Assembly: GCA_024398495.1 (NCBI GenBank)
Contig: JAKSJA010000017.1
Span: 1 to 36,957 of the forward strand
Direction: 5' to 3'
DNA from: Bacteroidaceae bacterium
Lineage (GTDB): Bacteria > Bacteroidota > Bacteroidia > Bacteroidales > Bacteroidaceae
DNA length: 36,957 nucleotides
The notes under the pieces were generated by a model. The model was not told the origin of the DNA, did not search any database, and worked only from the letters and a program-made list of their open reading frames with translations. The stretch's first letter is position 1. Every line of letters begins with the position of its first letter. Positions 15,835-26,331 of the stretch are shown in pieces. The position numbers and the translations under genes are program-made.

Positions 15835-15856
15835 CCAATTGGTGTCATCCAATTGG
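15835..15856. promoter_or_regulatory. Paired CCAATTGG palindromes, candidate operator
   Basis: Two identical 8-bp palindromes CCAATTGG lie at 15835-15842 and 15849-15856, 14 bp centre to centre, about 28 nt upstream of the -33 box. The spacing and identity suggest a dimeric or tandem regulator site for the M16-metK transcript. The binding protein is unknown. Confidence 0.45.
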
Positions 15857-15883
15857 TACTCAGGCGAGAAAAATCTCGGAATC

Positions 15884-15915
15884 TTTGGCATTGTCATTGA
15901 ATTGCTGTACTTTTG
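15884..15915 (+). promoter_or_regulatory. Promoter of the M16 peptidase-metK operon
   Basis: TTTG at 15884-15887, 20-nt spacer, TACTTTTG at 15908-15915, matching the Bacteroidota consensus. It leaves a 5' UTR of about 95 nt before the ATG at 16016. Confidence 0.7.
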
Positions 15916-16015
15916 CAATTTGAATGGATTTTGTTGGTACATTTTGTAGTTATCTGTCCACAAATGATGTCTAAATAAATGAAATTATAAACTTTAGATA
16001 AAATTTTTGATTGTT

Positions 16016-18835
16016 ATGAAAAAATTATTTATGATGTTTACTATGATGCTCGTGTGCATCGTAGCTGTTGCTCAGGATATGTCACAGATTCCTGACTTAC
16101 CTTTAGATCCTGATATCAAGAAGGGAAAATTGGATAACGGTCTTACTTATTACGTAAGAAAGAATGCTTATCCTGAAAAACGAGTAAACTTTTATATTGC
16201 TCAGAGAGTAGGTGCTATTCAGGAAGAAGAATCACAGAGAGGTCTTGCTCATTTCCTTGAGCATATGTGTTTCAATGGCACGAAAAACTTTCCTGGTAAT
16301 GGAGTTATCCGTTATTGCGAAAGTCTTGGTGTTCAGTTTGGCAGTGACCTTAATGCGTATACATCTATAGACCAGACTGTATATAGAATCTGTAATGTTC
16401 CTTCTACCCGTCAAGCAGCTCTTGACTCTTGTCTGCTTATCATTCATGACTGGGCTTGTGGCCTTCTGCTTGAAGGTGAGGAAATAGACAAGGAGCGTGG
16501 CGTTATCCATGAAGAATGGCGTCTGCGCACAGATGCTCAAAGCCGTATGCTGGAACGTAATCTTGAAAAATTATATGCAGGCAGCAAATATGGTAAACGT
16601 TATCCTATCGGTTTGATGTCTGTCATCGACAATTTCAAATATGATGAACTGCGCGCTTATTACAAGAAATGGTATCGTCCTGACAATCAGGCAGTAATTG
16701 TCATTGGTGATGTTGACGTTGACTACACTGTCAACAAGATCAAGGAGATGTTCGGTAATATCAAATTGCCGGAAAACTGCCCACAGGTTGTAAATGAGAA
16801 CGTACCAGACAATGCAGAACCAATCATCATCGTTGATAAGGACAAAGAACAGTCCTACAGTATCGTGCAAGCAATGTTCAAACATGATGCAACACCAGAA
16901 GCGATGAACAACAAGATGACATCATTGATTGAAAACTATGCAAAATTTGTTGTTGGCTATATGCTCGGTGCTCGTCTTGATGAGGTTGCTTTGAATGCTG
17001 ACTGTCCTTATCTTCAGGCAGGAGCTTATGATGGCCAGTACATCTTCTCAAAGACAAAAGATGCTTTCACAATGTATGCCCTTCCAAAAGAAGGGAAAAC
17101 AGAAGAAGCACTTGCAACTGTATATCGTGAGGCTTTGAGAGCTGCAAAGTTCGGTTTTACAGCAACTGAATATGCAAGAGCAAAATCTGAGTATCAGTCA
17201 CGAATTGAAAAGGAATATACTAATAAAGACAAGCGTAACAATCAAACATGGGGAGATGAATGTCGTGATAACTATCTTGAAAATCACGCTGTTCCTGCCA
17301 TGGAAGTACGCAATCAGTTTGCACAGATGGCTGTTCCACAGCTTCCGCTTGAGATGATAAACAGTTATATCAAAGAGCTTGTAAGTGAAACGGATTCTAA
17401 CCTTGTCATATTGAATTTCAATACTGAAAAAGAAGGTGCAGTATATCCTACTGAGGTTACCCTGCTTGGTGCCATTCAGGCTATACGCGCAGAAAATCTC
17501 ACTGCTTATGTAGATAATGTAAAGGATGAGCCACTGATGACATCACTGCCTAAGGCTGGTAAGATAAAGGCTGAAAACGACTATAAATTCGGTTATAAGC
17601 AACTGCTGCTGTCAAATGGTGTTACTGTATATATGAAGAAGACAGATTACAAGGCTGACCAAGTATTGGTAGAGGCTTATGCAAAGGGTGGCAGCGCAAC
17701 TCTTGACGCTCCAGACTTCAGCAATAGCAAGCTTTACAATCAGATTCTCGGTGTTAGTGGTGTGGGTAATTTCGACAGTCAGGAACTGCAGAAGGCACTT
17801 GCCGGAAAGCAGGTTTCAGCAAGTGTTTCAATGTCACACACTTCTGACGCCATCGAATGTTCATCTACTCCGAAGGATTTGGAAACTATGATGCAGTTGA
17901 TGTATCTGAATTTCACTAACGTGAAGAAAGACCAGAAGGCATTCGACAACCTTGTAAAGACTATGGAGGTTGCTTTGAAGAATCAGGCATTGAACCCACA
18001 GGTTGTATTCGCAGATTCACTACAGTCAACTCTCTATGCTCATAACCCACGTTTTGCTACGATGAAGGTTGAAGATCTGCAGGCATTGAATTATGACAGA
18101 TGTCTTGAGATTCAGAAGCAGAGATTTGCTAATGCAGCAAACTTTACTTTCGTCATCACAGGTAACTATGACGAGGAGACGATACGTCCACTCATAGCAA
18201 AGTATATTGCTTCTCTCCCATCAAAGAAGAAAGCTACTTCTAACTGGAAGGAGATCTCAACTGTTGTCAAGGGCGATGCTGTAAATCACTTCACAAGAAA
18301 GATGGAAACTCCTACAGCAAACTGCTACATGTTCTGGATAAACGAAGATGCTCCTGTTACTCTGGAAACACAGATCAAGGCATCTGTTGCCGGTCAGATC
18401 CTGGATATGATATATCTGAAGAAGATCAGAGAAGAAGCCAGTGCAGCATATTCAGCAGGTGCTATCGGCCGTTCTTCAAAGCAGGGTCTGAAAAATATGA
18501 CTCAGCTTGTAGGTATCTGTCCGTTCAAGTATGAAAAGAAAGACAGTGTCCTCCTCATCATGCGTCAGGAAGCAGAGGCACTCGGCAAGAATGTAGATGC
18601 TGACATGCTCACAAAGGTCAAAGAGTACATGATAAAGAATCTTGAAGATAATCAGAAGACTAATTCTCATTGGTCAAGTATTCTCTATGATGAGGTTATT
18701 TATGGCATTGACGGTGATACTGAATTCAGAAACATTGTCAATGGTCTTACTCCTGAAAGCATAGCAGATTATGTAAAGAATGTAATGCTTGCAGGTAAGA
18801 CGCGTGTTGAAGTTGTAATGACACCGGAGTTGTAA
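16016..18835 (+). CDS. M16 family (insulinase-type) zinc peptidase, exported
   Basis: This 939-residue protein has a signal peptide (about 1-20, [10 protein letters not shown]). The inverted zinc motif HxxEH is seen as H79-FL-E82-H83 ([12 protein letters not shown]), and the third-ligand region [13 protein letters not shown] lies about 75 residues later, as in M16 peptidases. The second half repeats the fold without a complete zinc site, the usual two-half architecture of the PqqL/M16B-like exported proteins. It likely degrades peptides in the periplasm. ATG 16016 is chosen over TTG 16007 because it starts the signal peptide directly. Its TAA overlaps the metK ATG by 1 nt. Confidence 0.9.
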   Translation: MKKLFMMFTMMLVCIVAVAQDMSQIPDLPLDPDIKKGKLDNGLTYYVRKNAYPEKRVNFYIAQRVGAIQEEESQRGLAHFLEHMCFNGTKNFPGNGVIRYCESLGVQFGSDLNAYTSIDQTVYRICNVPSTRQAALDSCLLIIHDWACGLLLEGEEIDKERGVIHEEWRLRTDAQSRMLERNLEKLYAGSKYGKRYPIGLMSVIDNFKYDELRAYYKKWYRPDNQAVIVIGDVDVDYTVNKIKEMFGNIKLPENCPQVVNENVPDNAEPIIIVDKDKEQSYSIVQAMFKHDATPEAMNNKMTSLIENYAKFVVGYMLGARLDEVALNADCPYLQAGAYDGQYIFSKTKDAFTMYALPKEGKTEEALATVYREALRAAKFGFTATEYARAKSEYQSRIEKEYTNKDKRNNQTWGDECRDNYLENHAVPAMEVRNQFAQMAVPQLPLEMINSYIKELVSETDSNLVILNFNTEKEGAVYPTEVTLLGAIQAIRAENLTAYVDNVKDEPLMTSLPKAGKIKAENDYKFGYKQLLLSNGVTVYMKKTDYKADQVLVEAYAKGGSATLDAPDFSNSKLYNQILGVSGVGNFDSQELQKALAGKQVSASVSMSHTSDAIECSSTPKDLETMMQLMYLNFTNVKKDQKAFDNLVKTMEVALKNQALNPQVVFADSLQSTLYAHNPRFATMKVEDLQALNYDRCLEIQKQRFANAANFTFVITGNYDEETIRPLIAKYIASLPSKKKATSNWKEISTVVKGDAVNHFTRKMETPTANCYMFWINEDAPVTLETQIKASVAGQILDMIYLKKIREEASAAYSAGAIGRSSKQGLKNMTQLVGICPFKYEKKDSVLLIMRQEAEALGKNVDADMLTKVKEYMIKNLEDNQKTNSHWSSILYDEVIYGIDGDTEFRNIVNGLTPESIADYVKNVMLAGKTRVEVVMTPEL

Positions 18836-20094
18836 TGTCATATCTATTTTCATCAGAATCAGTTTCAGAGGGGCATCCTGACAAGATGGCGGATCAGATT
18901 TCTGACGCCATACTTGATCAGTTCCTTGCCTACGATGATAAAGCACACTGTGCCATCGAAACCATTGTCACCACCGGTCAGGTGGTGATAATGGGAGAGG
19001 TGAGCTCATCAGAATATATTGACTTGCAGACAATAGCCCGCAAGACAATACAGAAGATAGGTTATACAAAATCAGAATATCAGTTTGAAAGCAATTCATG
19101 CGGTATTCTTTCTGCCATCCACGAACAGAGCAGCGATATTGCTCAGGGGGTAAACAGGGCAGAAGAAGACAATCAGGGTGCTGGTGATCAGGGCATGATG
19201 TTCGGTTATGCCACCAACGAAACTGAGAGTTTTATGCCGGTGACCCTCTATCTTGCTCATAAACTGATGACAGAACTTGCTGCCATACGCAGGGAGGGCA
19301 GACAGATGACATACCTGCGTCCTGATGCAAAGTCGCAGGTTACTGTAGAATACAGCGATGAGGGTATCCCTCAGCGTATAGATACCATCGTTGTATCAAC
19401 ACAACACGATGAATTTGACGCAGATGCAGACAGGATGCTGGCCAAGATACGTGAAGATGTGCTGACAATTCTCATCCCACGAGTCAAAGCACAGATAAAG
19501 AGCGACAAAGTGCTTGCATTGTTCAACGATGAAATCAAATATTTTGTTAATCCTACAGGTAAGTTTGTCATTGGTGGTCCTCATGGAGACACAGGACTTA
19601 CTGGTCGCAAAATAATTGTTGACACTTATGGTGGCAAGGGTGCTCATGGTGGTGGATGTTTCTCCGGTAAGGACCCATCAAAGGTTGACAGAAGTGCCGC
19701 ATACGCAGCACGCCATGTTGCCAAAAACCTTGTTGCAGCAGGTGTCTCAGATGAAATTTTGGTACAGTTATCCTATGCGATAGGAGTAGCAGAACCAGTA
19801 AGCGTATATGTCAATACCTTTGGCAAAAGTCATGTAAAGATTACTGACGGAGAGATTGCGGAGAAGATAAAAAATCTCTACGATTTCCGTCCAAAGGCCA
19901 TAGAACGCAGGTTAAAACTGCGTCAGCCGATGTACCTCGAGACTGCTGCCTATGGACACATGGGACGAACATGCGAAATAAAGAAAAAGACATTTACAAG
20001 TATGTACCATGAGACAAAGACCATTGATGTAGAACTGTTTACATGGGAGAAACTCGATCTCGTTGATACGATAAAGAAAGAATTCAATGTTTGA
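18835..20094 (+). CDS. metK: S-adenosylmethionine synthase
   Basis: MetK makes S-adenosylmethionine from ATP and methionine in the cytoplasm. The 419-residue protein shows [16 protein letters not shown] near the N-terminus (methionine/ATP-binding), [12 protein letters not shown] (about 116-127) and [19 protein letters not shown] (about 273-291), the signature motifs of the enzyme. The length is right for Bacteroidota MetK, which is longer than the Escherichia coli form. It starts on the last base of the M16 stop and overlaps the DUF4271 gene by 8 nt. Confidence 0.97.
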   Translation: MSYLFSSESVSEGHPDKMADQISDAILDQFLAYDDKAHCAIETIVTTGQVVIMGEVSSSEYIDLQTIARKTIQKIGYTKSEYQFESNSCGILSAIHEQSSDIAQGVNRAEEDNQGAGDQGMMFGYATNETESFMPVTLYLAHKLMTELAAIRREGRQMTYLRPDAKSQVTVEYSDEGIPQRIDTIVVSTQHDEFDADADRMLAKIREDVLTILIPRVKAQIKSDKVLALFNDEIKYFVNPTGKFVIGGPHGDTGLTGRKIIVDTYGGKGAHGGGCFSGKDPSKVDRSAAYAARHVAKNLVAAGVSDEILVQLSYAIGVAEPVSVYVNTFGKSHVKITDGEIAEKIKNLYDFRPKAIERRLKLRQPMYLETAAYGHMGRTCEIKKKTFTSMYHETKTIDVELFTWEKLDLVDTIKKEFNV

Positions 20095-20758
20095 ACCTCT
20101 GCCGATAGCGTATAATGTACAAGATGACAATATGGTGACAATCCTTATTGTCATCTGTTTTATTTTATGCGCCGTTTCTTTGGCAGAGATATGGAAATAT
20201 CTCTTGCGAGAGTTTTCATGTATGTTCATCCGAAGGGACTATTCTTCATTTTTTGAAAGCCCATATATAATAAGGTATCAGATTTTGATGAATGTGCAGA
20301 CTGTCATCATATATCCACTGCTTGCCTATTTACTTTGTAACAGTTTCAGTTTTCTCTTTTGTCTGTGTCTGTTCGCAATATACTTCTTATTGAAGAGATT
20401 TCTGTACCTGTTGACGAATAAACTTTTTTTCAACAAGAAACAACACTATAACTGGAATCACGTGATATTGTTCAATGTGTCTATACAAGGTGTGTTCATT
20501 TTCTTTCTTACAGTATTGAAAGTATATGTGGACATGCCAGACAAGGTTATATTGATATTGATTGCAGTTGTCTTGATATGGACGAAATTATCTCTTTTCT
20601 ATAAGTCCTATGACATATTTTTCCGTAACATCGGTGGTTTTTTCCAAAATATTTTGTACCTTTGCGCGCTTGAAATAGCACCCCTTCTGACTTTGCTGGG
20701 AATCTTGCTGGGTTTCATAGATATGAGAGGTGTAATTGATATTATTGGTTTACAGTAG
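20087..20758 (+). CDS. DUF4271 membrane protein
   Basis: This 223-residue polytopic membrane protein has about five to six hydrophobic segments (for example about 16-40, 66-90, 126-146, 150-170 and 188-212) and short loops with FFxxPYIIRYQ. In Bacteroidota, DUF4271 proteins are regularly encoded directly before a uroporphyrinogen-III synthase-like gene, as here (6-nt gap). Function is unknown. The start overlaps metK by 8 nt. Confidence 0.8.
   Translation: MFEPLPIAYNVQDDNMVTILIVICFILCAVSLAEIWKYLLREFSCMFIRRDYSSFFESPYIIRYQILMNVQTVIIYPLLAYLLCNSFSFLFCLCLFAIYFLLKRFLYLLTNKLFFNKKQHYNWNHVILFNVSIQGVFIFFLTVLKVYVDMPDKVILILIAVVLIWTKLSLFYKSYDIFFRNIGGFFQNILYLCALEIAPLLTLLGILLGFIDMRGVIDIIGLQ
20657..20664 (+). 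promoter_or_regulatory. Possible internal -7 box upstream of hemD-like gene
   Basis: TACCTTTG matches TAnnTTTG and is followed by CGCGC, about 100 nt before the hemD-like ATG and within the DUF4271 gene. No good TTTG lies at the right distance upstream, so this is weak. Confidence 0.3.
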
Positions 20759-20764
20759 ACGCAG

Positions 20765-21511
20765 ATGATTAGGAAAATATTGGTATCGCAGCCTAAACCT
20801 GCAAGTGAGAAATCGCCTTATTATGCCTTGGCAGAGCAAAATAAAGTTGAAATAGTATTCAGACCATTTATTAAAGTGGTCGGTATTACTGAAACTGAGT
20901 TCAGGGCACAGCGTATCAATCTGCTTGACTATACCGCAGTGGTGTTTACCTCCCGTCATTCCATTGATAATTATTTCAAGATGGCAAAGGCTTCCAGAAT
21001 TAACATCCCGGAGTCAATGAAATACTTTTGTGTGACGGAAACAATATCATTGTATATTCAAAAATACGTGCAGTATAGAAAACGCAAGATTTTCTTCGGC
21101 ACTACGGGAAAACTCATTGACCTCATTCCTCTTATGGTAAAACATAAGACAGAGAAATATCTTATCCCTGTCAGCGATGTGCATTCAGATGATATAAACA
21201 AGACCTTTGATGCGGAAGGGCTGCACCATAAGGAGTGTGTCATGTACCGTACAGTAAGCAATAATTTCTCAAAAGGCGAAGTCTTTGATTATGATATGGT
21301 GGTATTATTCTCTCCTACCGGTGTCAACACCCTTATCAGTGATTTCCCCGACATCGCCGAGAAGAAAATTAAGATTGCCACATTTGGACCTGCAACAGCA
21401 AAGACAGCGGAAGATGCAGGACTCAACCTTGTTGTCAAGGCACCTTCATCTGAATATCCGTCAATGACGGCGGCGTTGCAGAAATACCTTGAAAAAGAAC
21501 AGACAAAATAA
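20765..21511 (+). CDS. hemD: Uroporphyrinogen-III synthase-like protein
   Basis: This 248-residue protein has the HemD layout: an N-terminal KILVSQPKP start, a VVFTSRHSIDNYF stretch (about 59-71), CVTETIS, and in the second half VVLFSPTGVNTLI (about 177-189) followed by IATFGPATAKTAEDAGL (about 201-217). HemD closes hydroxymethylbilane into uroporphyrinogen III in tetrapyrrole synthesis. The family is weakly conserved, so the call depends on overall pattern and the DUF4271 neighbour. Bacteroidota members of this type may have other roles, because the rest of the heme pathway is not in this window. Confidence 0.75.
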   Translation: MIRKILVSQPKPASEKSPYYALAEQNKVEIVFRPFIKVVGITETEFRAQRINLLDYTAVVFTSRHSIDNYFKMAKASRINIPESMKYFCVTETISLYIQKYVQYRKRKIFFGTTGKLIDLIPLMVKHKTEKYLIPVSDVHSDDINKTFDAEGLHHKECVMYRTVSNNFSKGEVFDYDMVVLFSPTGVNTLISDFPDIAEKKIKIATFGPATAKTAEDAGLNLVVKAPSSEYPSMTAALQKYLEKEQTK

Positions 21512-21519
21512 AATCTCTC

Positions 21520-21876
21520 ATGGCAGGTGCTACTCTTAAAAAGGAAGAACGTCTCAGTTCTTTTCGGCTTATAGAGAAGGTTTTTTGTAGGGATTGTTCC
21601 CGTTCCTTTTCTGTATATCCTCTGAGAGTATCATACATACCTTCCAATGACGGAACGCAGATATTGGTGACAGTACCGAAACATTGTTTCAAACATGCTG
21701 TTGACCGAAACAGAATAAAGCGTCATATTCGGGAAGCATACAGACGTAACAAAGGGTTGCTTGACAAGAGTGTCATCATGGCTTTCGTCTGGCTTTCTGA
21801 TGATATGCTCTCGAGTGCGGAGACGGAGTATAGAGTGAGAATGATATTGAAACGGATTAACAATGCAGACAATTAA
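21520..21876 (+). CDS. rnpA: Ribonuclease P protein component
   Basis: This 118-residue basic protein begins with [16 protein letters not shown] and carries the family signature [17 protein letters not shown] at about residues 65-81 (RNR motif). It binds RNase P RNA and helps process tRNA 5' ends. It follows hemD by 8 nt and overlaps yidD by 14 nt, the usual rnpA-yidD pairing. Confidence 0.95.
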   Translation: MAGATLKKEERLSSFRLIEKVFCRDCSRSFSVYPLRVSYIPSNDGTQILVTVPKHCFKHAVDRNRIKRHIREAYRRNKGLLDKSVIMAFVWLSDDMLSSAETEYRVRMILKRINNADN

Positions 21877-22093
21877 GGGTGCCATCGTCTGGATACTTTG
21901 TCTGCCGATACATTTCTACAGAAGATGTATCTCGCCATTGCTTCCGCCTTCATGCCGATTCACTCCAACATGTTCAGAATATGCTTTGGAAGCATTGAGA
22001 AAACATGGACCGTTGAAAGGTACACTATTGGCAATATGGCGCATATTACGCTGTAACCCATGGGGAGGCTCCGGTTACGACCCCGTACCATAA
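21863..22093 (+). CDS. yidD: Membrane protein insertion efficiency factor
   Basis: This 76-residue protein has the conserved core [20 protein letters not shown], then [18 protein letters not shown] and a W[20 protein letters not shown] ending, diagnostic for YidD. It is peripheral to the inner membrane and aids YidC-dependent insertion. It starts within the rnpA 3' end. Confidence 0.96.
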   Translation: MQTIKGAIVWILCLPIHFYRRCISPLLPPSCRFTPTCSEYALEALRKHGPLKGTLLAIWRILRCNPWGGSGYDPVP

Positions 22094-22171
22094 AGAAAAG
22101 CCTATCCCTAATCCCTAAACAATAAGGGAGGGAAGTAATGAAGATAAATAATAAAAAGAAAAAATATAAAA
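22094..22171. other. Spacer with C/T-A/G palindromic sequence
   Basis: TCCCT (22112-22116) faces AGGGA (22125-22129) inside a CCCTAATCCCT...AAGGGAGGG phrase, like the palindromes at 6882 and 7228-7319. No TAnnTTTG promoter was found before tyrS. Confidence 0.45.
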
Positions 22172-23467
22172 ATGAAAAACTTTATTGAAGAACTGAAATG
22201 GCGTGGGATGTTGGCACAGATAATGCCAGGTACAGAAGAATTGTTACAGAAAGAGATGGTAACAGCATATCTCGGTACTGACCCAACAGCCGATTCATTG
22301 CATATCGGACATCTGTGTGGTATCATGATGCTCCGCCATCTGCAGAGATGCGGTCATAAACCTATCATCCTCGTTGGTGGGGCAACAGGTATGATTGGCG
22401 ACCCATCAGGAAAGTCACAGGAACGCAACCTTCTTGATGCCGACACCCTATATCACAATCAGGAATGCATAAAAGCACAGGTAGCAAAATTCCTCGACTT
22501 TGAAAGCAAGGAAAACAACGCTGCTGAGATGGTAAACAACTACGACTGGATGAAAGACTTTTCATTCCTCGACTTCGCCCGCACAGTGGGCAAGCATATC
22601 ACCGTCAATTATATGATGGCGAAAGACAGTGTTCAGCAACGTCTTAACGGTACTGCACGCGATGGACTTTCTTTCACTGAGTTTACATATCAGTTGCTTC
22701 AAGGCTACGACTTCCTGCATCTCTATCAGGCAAAAGGTTGCAAACTGCAGCTCGGTGGTAATGACCAGTGGGGCAACATGACGACAGGTACAGAACTCAT
22801 CCGCCGTACTCTCGGTAACGAGACAGAAGCCTATGCGCTCACCTGCCCTCTCATCACCAAGGCAGACGGAAAGAAGTTCGGCAAGACAGAAAGCGGAAAT
22901 ATATGGCTTGACCCTAAACGTACTACACCGTATAAGTTCTACCAGTTCTGGCTCAATGTCAGCGATGACGATGCAGAAAAATACATAAAGATATTTACAT
23001 CTCTGGATAAGGAAACTATCGACTCACTCATCGAGGAGCACCGCAAAGATCCGGGGTATCGTATTCTTCAGAAACGTCTTGCACAGGAGGTGACAGTCCT
23101 CGTTCATTCACAGGAAGACTATGAAACAGCCGTTGAGGCTTCTGGCATACTCTTCGGTAAGGGAACGAAAGAAAGCCTGCAGAAACTTGATGACGCTACA
23201 TTCCTCAGCGTCTTTGAAGGAGTACCGATGTATGAGATAACGAAAAGCCAACTCAATCAGCCGGCAGTAGAACTGTTTACACAGGATACGGACATCTTCC
23301 CAAGTAAGGGTGAGATGAGAAAACTTGTACAAGGCGGAGGCGTCTCGTTGAATAAAGAGAAACTGACGGCTTTTGACCGTACTGTGACAGCCGACGACCT
23401 CATCAACGGCAAATATCTTCTCGTCCAGCGTGGCAAGAAAAACTATTATCTTATAACAGTAAAATAA
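22172..23467 (+). CDS. tyrS: Tyrosyl-tRNA synthetase
   Basis: This 431-residue class I synthetase has HIGH as LHIGHLCG at residues 43-50, [12 protein letters not shown] at the N-terminus, the tyrosine-binding [10 protein letters not shown] and [10 protein letters not shown] stretches, KFGKT (the KMSKS counterpart) at about residue 236, and a C-terminal S4 RNA-binding domain (about 365-431: [12 protein letters not shown]). All parts are complete. It charges tRNA-Tyr in the cytoplasm. Confidence 0.97.
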   Translation: MKNFIEELKWRGMLAQIMPGTEELLQKEMVTAYLGTDPTADSLHIGHLCGIMMLRHLQRCGHKPIILVGGATGMIGDPSGKSQERNLLDADTLYHNQECIKAQVAKFLDFESKENNAAEMVNNYDWMKDFSFLDFARTVGKHITVNYMMAKDSVQQRLNGTARDGLSFTEFTYQLLQGYDFLHLYQAKGCKLQLGGNDQWGNMTTGTELIRRTLGNETEAYALTCPLITKADGKKFGKTESGNIWLDPKRTTPYKFYQFWLNVSDDDAEKYIKIFTSLDKETIDSLIEEHRKDPGYRILQKRLAQEVTVLVHSQEDYETAVEASGILFGKGTKESLQKLDDATFLSVFEGVPMYEITKSQLNQPAVELFTQDTDIFPSKGEMRKLVQGGGVSLNKEKLTAFDRTVTADDLINGKYLLVQRGKKNYYLITVK

Positions 23468-23507
23468 AAAAATATCCGATTGCAAATCGTAAATCGTAAA
23501 TAATTAC

Positions 23508-23515
23508 TATCTTTG
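23508..23515 (+). promoter_or_regulatory. -7 box for the tRNA-Gln gene
   Basis: TATCTTTG matches TAnnTTTG and lies 12 nt upstream of the tRNA. The upstream AAATCGT tandem (about 23484-23500, a 7-bp unit) occupies the -33 region and no TTTG is seen. Confidence 0.55.
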
Positions 23516-23527
23516 CAGTCGCTTTCC

Positions 23528-23598
23528 TGTCCTATGGTGTAATGGTAGCACAACAGGTTTTGGTTCTGTTTGTAGTGGTTCGAATCCGCTTAGGACAA
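23528..23598 (+). tRNA. tRNA-Gln (anticodon TTG)
   Basis: The acceptor arms TGTCCTA (23528-23534) and TAGGACA (23591-23597) pair perfectly. The anticodon stem ACAGG/TCTGT encloses the 7-nt loop TTTTGGT, giving anticodon TTG. The T arm AGTGG-TTCGAAT-CCGCT is standard. Discriminator base A follows; CCA is not encoded. Confidence 0.95.
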
Positions 23599-23600
23599 CA

Positions 23601-23629
23601 AAAAGTCGGACATTTTGTCCGACTTTTTT
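23601..23629 (+). terminator. Terminator of the tRNA-Gln gene
   Basis: AAAAGTCGGACA (23601-23612) and TGTCCGACTTTT (23616-23627) form a 12-bp perfect stem with a 3-nt loop, followed by a T-run. Confidence 0.93.
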
Positions 23630-23772
23630 GTTTATACTAACTTTGACTTCGTCGAACTTAGGCTACACCAAGACAAAAACAAAAACTGCGTTTTAACGAT
23701 TTTCCTTGTTTGAAAACATTACAACAAGTTCTATGTTTTCCAACAATTAAAATCTAAAATAATTACATTATT

Positions 23773-23804
23773 TTTGTTTTTGTTCTTGGTTTGCACTAAC
23801 TTTG
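23773..23804 (+). promoter_or_regulatory. Promoter of the acid-sugar catabolic operon
   Basis: TTTG at 23773-23776, 20-nt spacer, TAACTTTG at 23797-23804, a full consensus match. The first gene starts at 23855. The 140 nt between the tRNA terminator and this promoter are AT-rich; a second TAACTTTG at 23638-23645 has no matching -33 box and I see nothing else there. Confidence 0.75.
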
Positions 23805-23854
23805 CGAAATAGAATGGCAACTTTTCATTACGAACCAATTATAAAACAACTTAC

Positions 23855-24757
23855 ATGAAACTTAAAAAACAATTTGGAGGTGTGGTAGTTCCCCTTGTGT
23901 CGCCGATGACTGCTGACGGAAAGGCCGATGTGGAAAGCGTGGAACGTCTAGTGAATAATCTTGCAAAGTATGGTGTTGCACCGCTGCTATTGGGCACTAC
24001 CGGTGAGGGTAACTCGGTGCCTGTGGAGGAAGGTGCAAAGATGATTACTGCTGCGAAGAAGGCTGCTGCTGGCAGAGTTACTGTCTATGTAGGACTTGGC
24101 GGATGTTGTGTCAGCGATTCTCATGCTGCTGCAAAGAAATTCATCGCTGCCGGTGCTGACGTGATTGCTGCTACCCTACCGAACTACTATGCTTTGACAC
24201 CTGAGCAGATGTATATATATTATAAAGAGTTGGCAGATGTACTTACTGTGCCTCTAATGCTTTACAACATAACGATAACCACGCACATGAGTATTCCTCT
24301 TGACATTGTGGAGAGACTTTCTCATCATCCAAACATTGTCGGTATGAAAGACTCTGAAAATAACATTCCTCGTATCGAGGAGTGCCTGAAGATGTTCAAA
24401 GACAGAGAGGACTTCTGCTATTTCTGCGGTTGTGCGGCAAACTCAGCTGTGGCTCTGAAGAATGGTGCTGACGGTATCGTGCCGTCTGTTGGCAACTTCA
24501 TCCCTAAAGCATACCAAGACCTTTTCGAGGCAGGTATCAATGGTGACGAGGAAAAAGCAGAAAGACTGCAGCAATGGACAATAGAGATAGGCAAGATAAA
24601 TACGGAAGGGCTTACTCTTGGTGAGAGTCTTGCCGGATTGAAGGTTATATGCAAGATGAAAGGTCTGTGCGACACATATATGTGGCCTCCTCTGACAGAA
24701 CTTGCTCCTGAAATTGTGGATAGAATACAGAAACAGGTGCTGAACGCAAAGATTTAA
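23855..24757 (+). CDS. DapA/NanA-family aldolase (lyase)
   Basis: This 300-residue TIM-barrel lyase has GTTGE at 47-51, the catalytic Tyr137 (LYN) and the Schiff-base Lys165 (GMKDSEN), the three marks of the dihydrodipicolinate synthase/N-acetylneuraminate lyase family. These enzymes make or cleave a pyruvate-derived carbon-carbon bond. The gene heads an operon with a transporter and PdxA/acid-sugar kinase genes, so a catabolic 2-keto-acid aldolase is more likely than lysine biosynthesis. Substrate cannot be read from sequence. It is 20 nt upstream of the transporter. Confidence 0.85.
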   Translation: MKLKKQFGGVVVPLVSPMTADGKADVESVERLVNNLAKYGVAPLLLGTTGEGNSVPVEEGAKMITAAKKAAAGRVTVYVGLGGCCVSDSHAAAKKFIAAGADVIAATLPNYYALTPEQMYIYYKELADVLTVPLMLYNITITTHMSIPLDIVERLSHHPNIVGMKDSENNIPRIEECLKMFKDREDFCYFCGCAANSAVALKNGADGIVPSVGNFIPKAYQDLFEAGINGDEEKAERLQQWTIEIGKINTEGLTLGESLAGLKVICKMKGLCDTYMWPPLTELAPEIVDRIQKQVLNAKI

Positions 24758-24777
24758 CAAAGTGAAATTTTAATATT

Positions 24778-26331
24778 ATGGAACCGACATTGCATTGGAT
24801 TGACATGCTTATCGTCATCATCTCCGTGGTGGCTGCGATAGGTGTAGGTGTATATTTCGCACGTCGTCAGAAATCAACGAGTGACTATTATAAAGCTGGT
24901 GGACATATCCCTGCCTGGGCAGTGGGAATGTCTATGTTTGCGACGATAATCAGTAGTGTGACTTTCCTTGCCTATCCGGGAAATGCGTATAAGGGTAACT
25001 GGATAAATCTGGTGCAAGGGCTTATGGTGCCAATCGTATTACTTGGTATGGTGTGGTTCATCGTACCACTTTTCCGCCGAGTGATAAAACTGAGTACATA
25101 CGAATATTTTGACCATCGTTTTGGCAAGGTGGCACGTTACTGGAGTTCTATAGCTTTCCTACTTGAACATTTTACAAAGATGGGTGCTGTGCTGTATCTT
25201 ATGGGGTTGGCGGCAACGACATTCCTCGGGGTGGATATAACACTCATCATCATAGTGATTGGTATTGTAGTCATATTGCTTACATTTCTCGGTGGAATGG
25301 AGGCAATTGTGTGGATGGACGTCGTGCAGGGCTTCCTCCTCATCCTCGGTGGTGTGTTGGCAGTAGGCATTCTTTTCTTCCTCATTGACGGCGGTGCAGG
25401 TACGGTGTTCAAGGTGGCTGGAGAGTTTAACAAGATAGATGTAGGACCTTATGACTGGGATTTCCAGCAAAAGACATTCTGGGTACTGGTGTTCAATGGA
25501 ATGTTTTATGCTCTGCAGAAATATGGTACAGACCAGAGTATGGTACAGAGGTATCTTGTTGCCAAAGATGAGAAAAGTGCAAAGAAGGCAACATATCTTG
25601 GTGTGGCAATGAGTGTTCCTACATGGGCACTGTTCATGTTCGTAGGCACATGTCTGTTCGTATATTACCAGACAAATCCGGGACTTCTTCCTGAGGGTAC
25701 GATGGCTGACAAGGTATTCCCACACTTCATCGCAACAGAGATGCCTGTAGGACTTGCGGGACTTATCGTCGCGGCTCTTGTGGCTGGTGCCATCTCTACC
25801 GTTGACGCAGACGTGAACTGTATCTCTGCTATCTTCGTGGAAGACTATTATGCAAAGATAAAAAAACATGCTACAGATAAGCAGAAACTATATGTTGGAC
25901 GTATTGCTGTGCTTGTAACAGGTGCAGCTTGTATATTGCTTGCATTGTGGTTCAATGAAATGGGCAATGAGAGTATTCTTGATTCATTATTCGTGCTTTA
26001 TGCAATCATCTCTGCAGGTATCGTGGGCATCCTCGTTCTCGGCATCTTTACCCGCAGGGCAAACTGGAAGGGTCTTTACATTGGTCTGGCAGCAACATTG
26101 CTGTTTACGATATATGCATTGCTTACCGGTGCTGCCGCAGGTGACAGTGAGCCGATATTAAACTTGGGCGAATGGAATTTCACTCATCACAAGATGATGT
26201 TAGGAGTGTATTCACATATCGTGGTTATTGTCGTAGGATATATTGCCAGCTTGTTCTTCAAAGAACCGCTTGCTGACAAGAATCTCACGGTGTATGGATT
26301 TATTGAAGCAAACAAAAAAGCAAAGGAATGA
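24778..26331 (+). CDS. Sodium:solute symporter (SSS family)
   Basis: This 517-residue membrane protein has about thirteen hydrophobic helices. Its N-terminal part has FARRQKSTSDYYKAGGHIPAWAVGMSMFAT cut at the family's YYxAGG..PAWA pattern, and the middle has KYGTDQSMVQRYLVAKD, the SSS signature. It imports an organic solute with sodium. Its place in the operon suggests it brings in the acid sugar or a related compound. Its stop overlaps the next gene's ATG by 4 nt (ATGA). Confidence 0.9.
   Translation: MEPTLHWIDMLIVIISVVAAIGVGVYFARRQKSTSDYYKAGGHIPAWAVGMSMFATIISSVTFLAYPGNAYKGNWINLVQGLMVPIVLLGMVWFIVPLFRRVIKLSTYEYFDHRFGKVARYWSSIAFLLEHFTKMGAVLYLMGLAATTFLGVDITLIIIVIGIVVILLTFLGGMEAIVWMDVVQGFLLILGGVLAVGILFFLIDGGAGTVFKVAGEFNKIDVGPYDWDFQQKTFWVLVFNGMFYALQKYGTDQSMVQRYLVAKDEKSAKKATYLGVAMSVPTWALFMFVGTCLFVYYQTNPGLLPEGTMADKVFPHFIATEMPVGLAGLIVAALVAGAISTVDADVNCISAIFVEDYYAKIKKHATDKQKLYVGRIAVLVTGAACILLALWFNEMGNESILDSLFVLYAIISAGIVGILVLGIFTRRANWKGLYIGLAATLLFTIYALLTGAAAGDSEPILNLGEWNFTHHKMMLGVYSHIVVIVVGYIASLFFKEPLADKNLTVYGFIEANKKAKE

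Larger units (their letters stand above)
15812..15986. repeat. 14-bp direct repeat pair in the spacer before the M16 gene
   Basis: AAATAAATGAAATT occurs at 15812-15825 and again at 15973-15986, enclosing about 147 nt. No terminal inverted repeats are visible next to the copies, so a mobile-element origin is not supported. The enclosed DNA holds the CCAATTGG sites, a CGAGA/TCTCG hairpin (15865-15878) and a promoter. Confidence 0.5.

Noticed and set aside
15812-15986. Excised insertion sequence or MITE
   Set aside because: The 14-bp direct repeats are AT-rich and no terminal inverted repeats or transposase remnants were found between them.
23638-23645. A second TAACTTTG promoter box after the tRNA
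   Set aside because: No TTTG lies at the required distance upstream; the nearest is inside the terminator T-run.
25159-25869. 236-residue minus-strand frame
   Set aside because: Opposite the sodium symporter; rich in His and Cys as expected from reading a membrane-protein gene backwards. No independent support.
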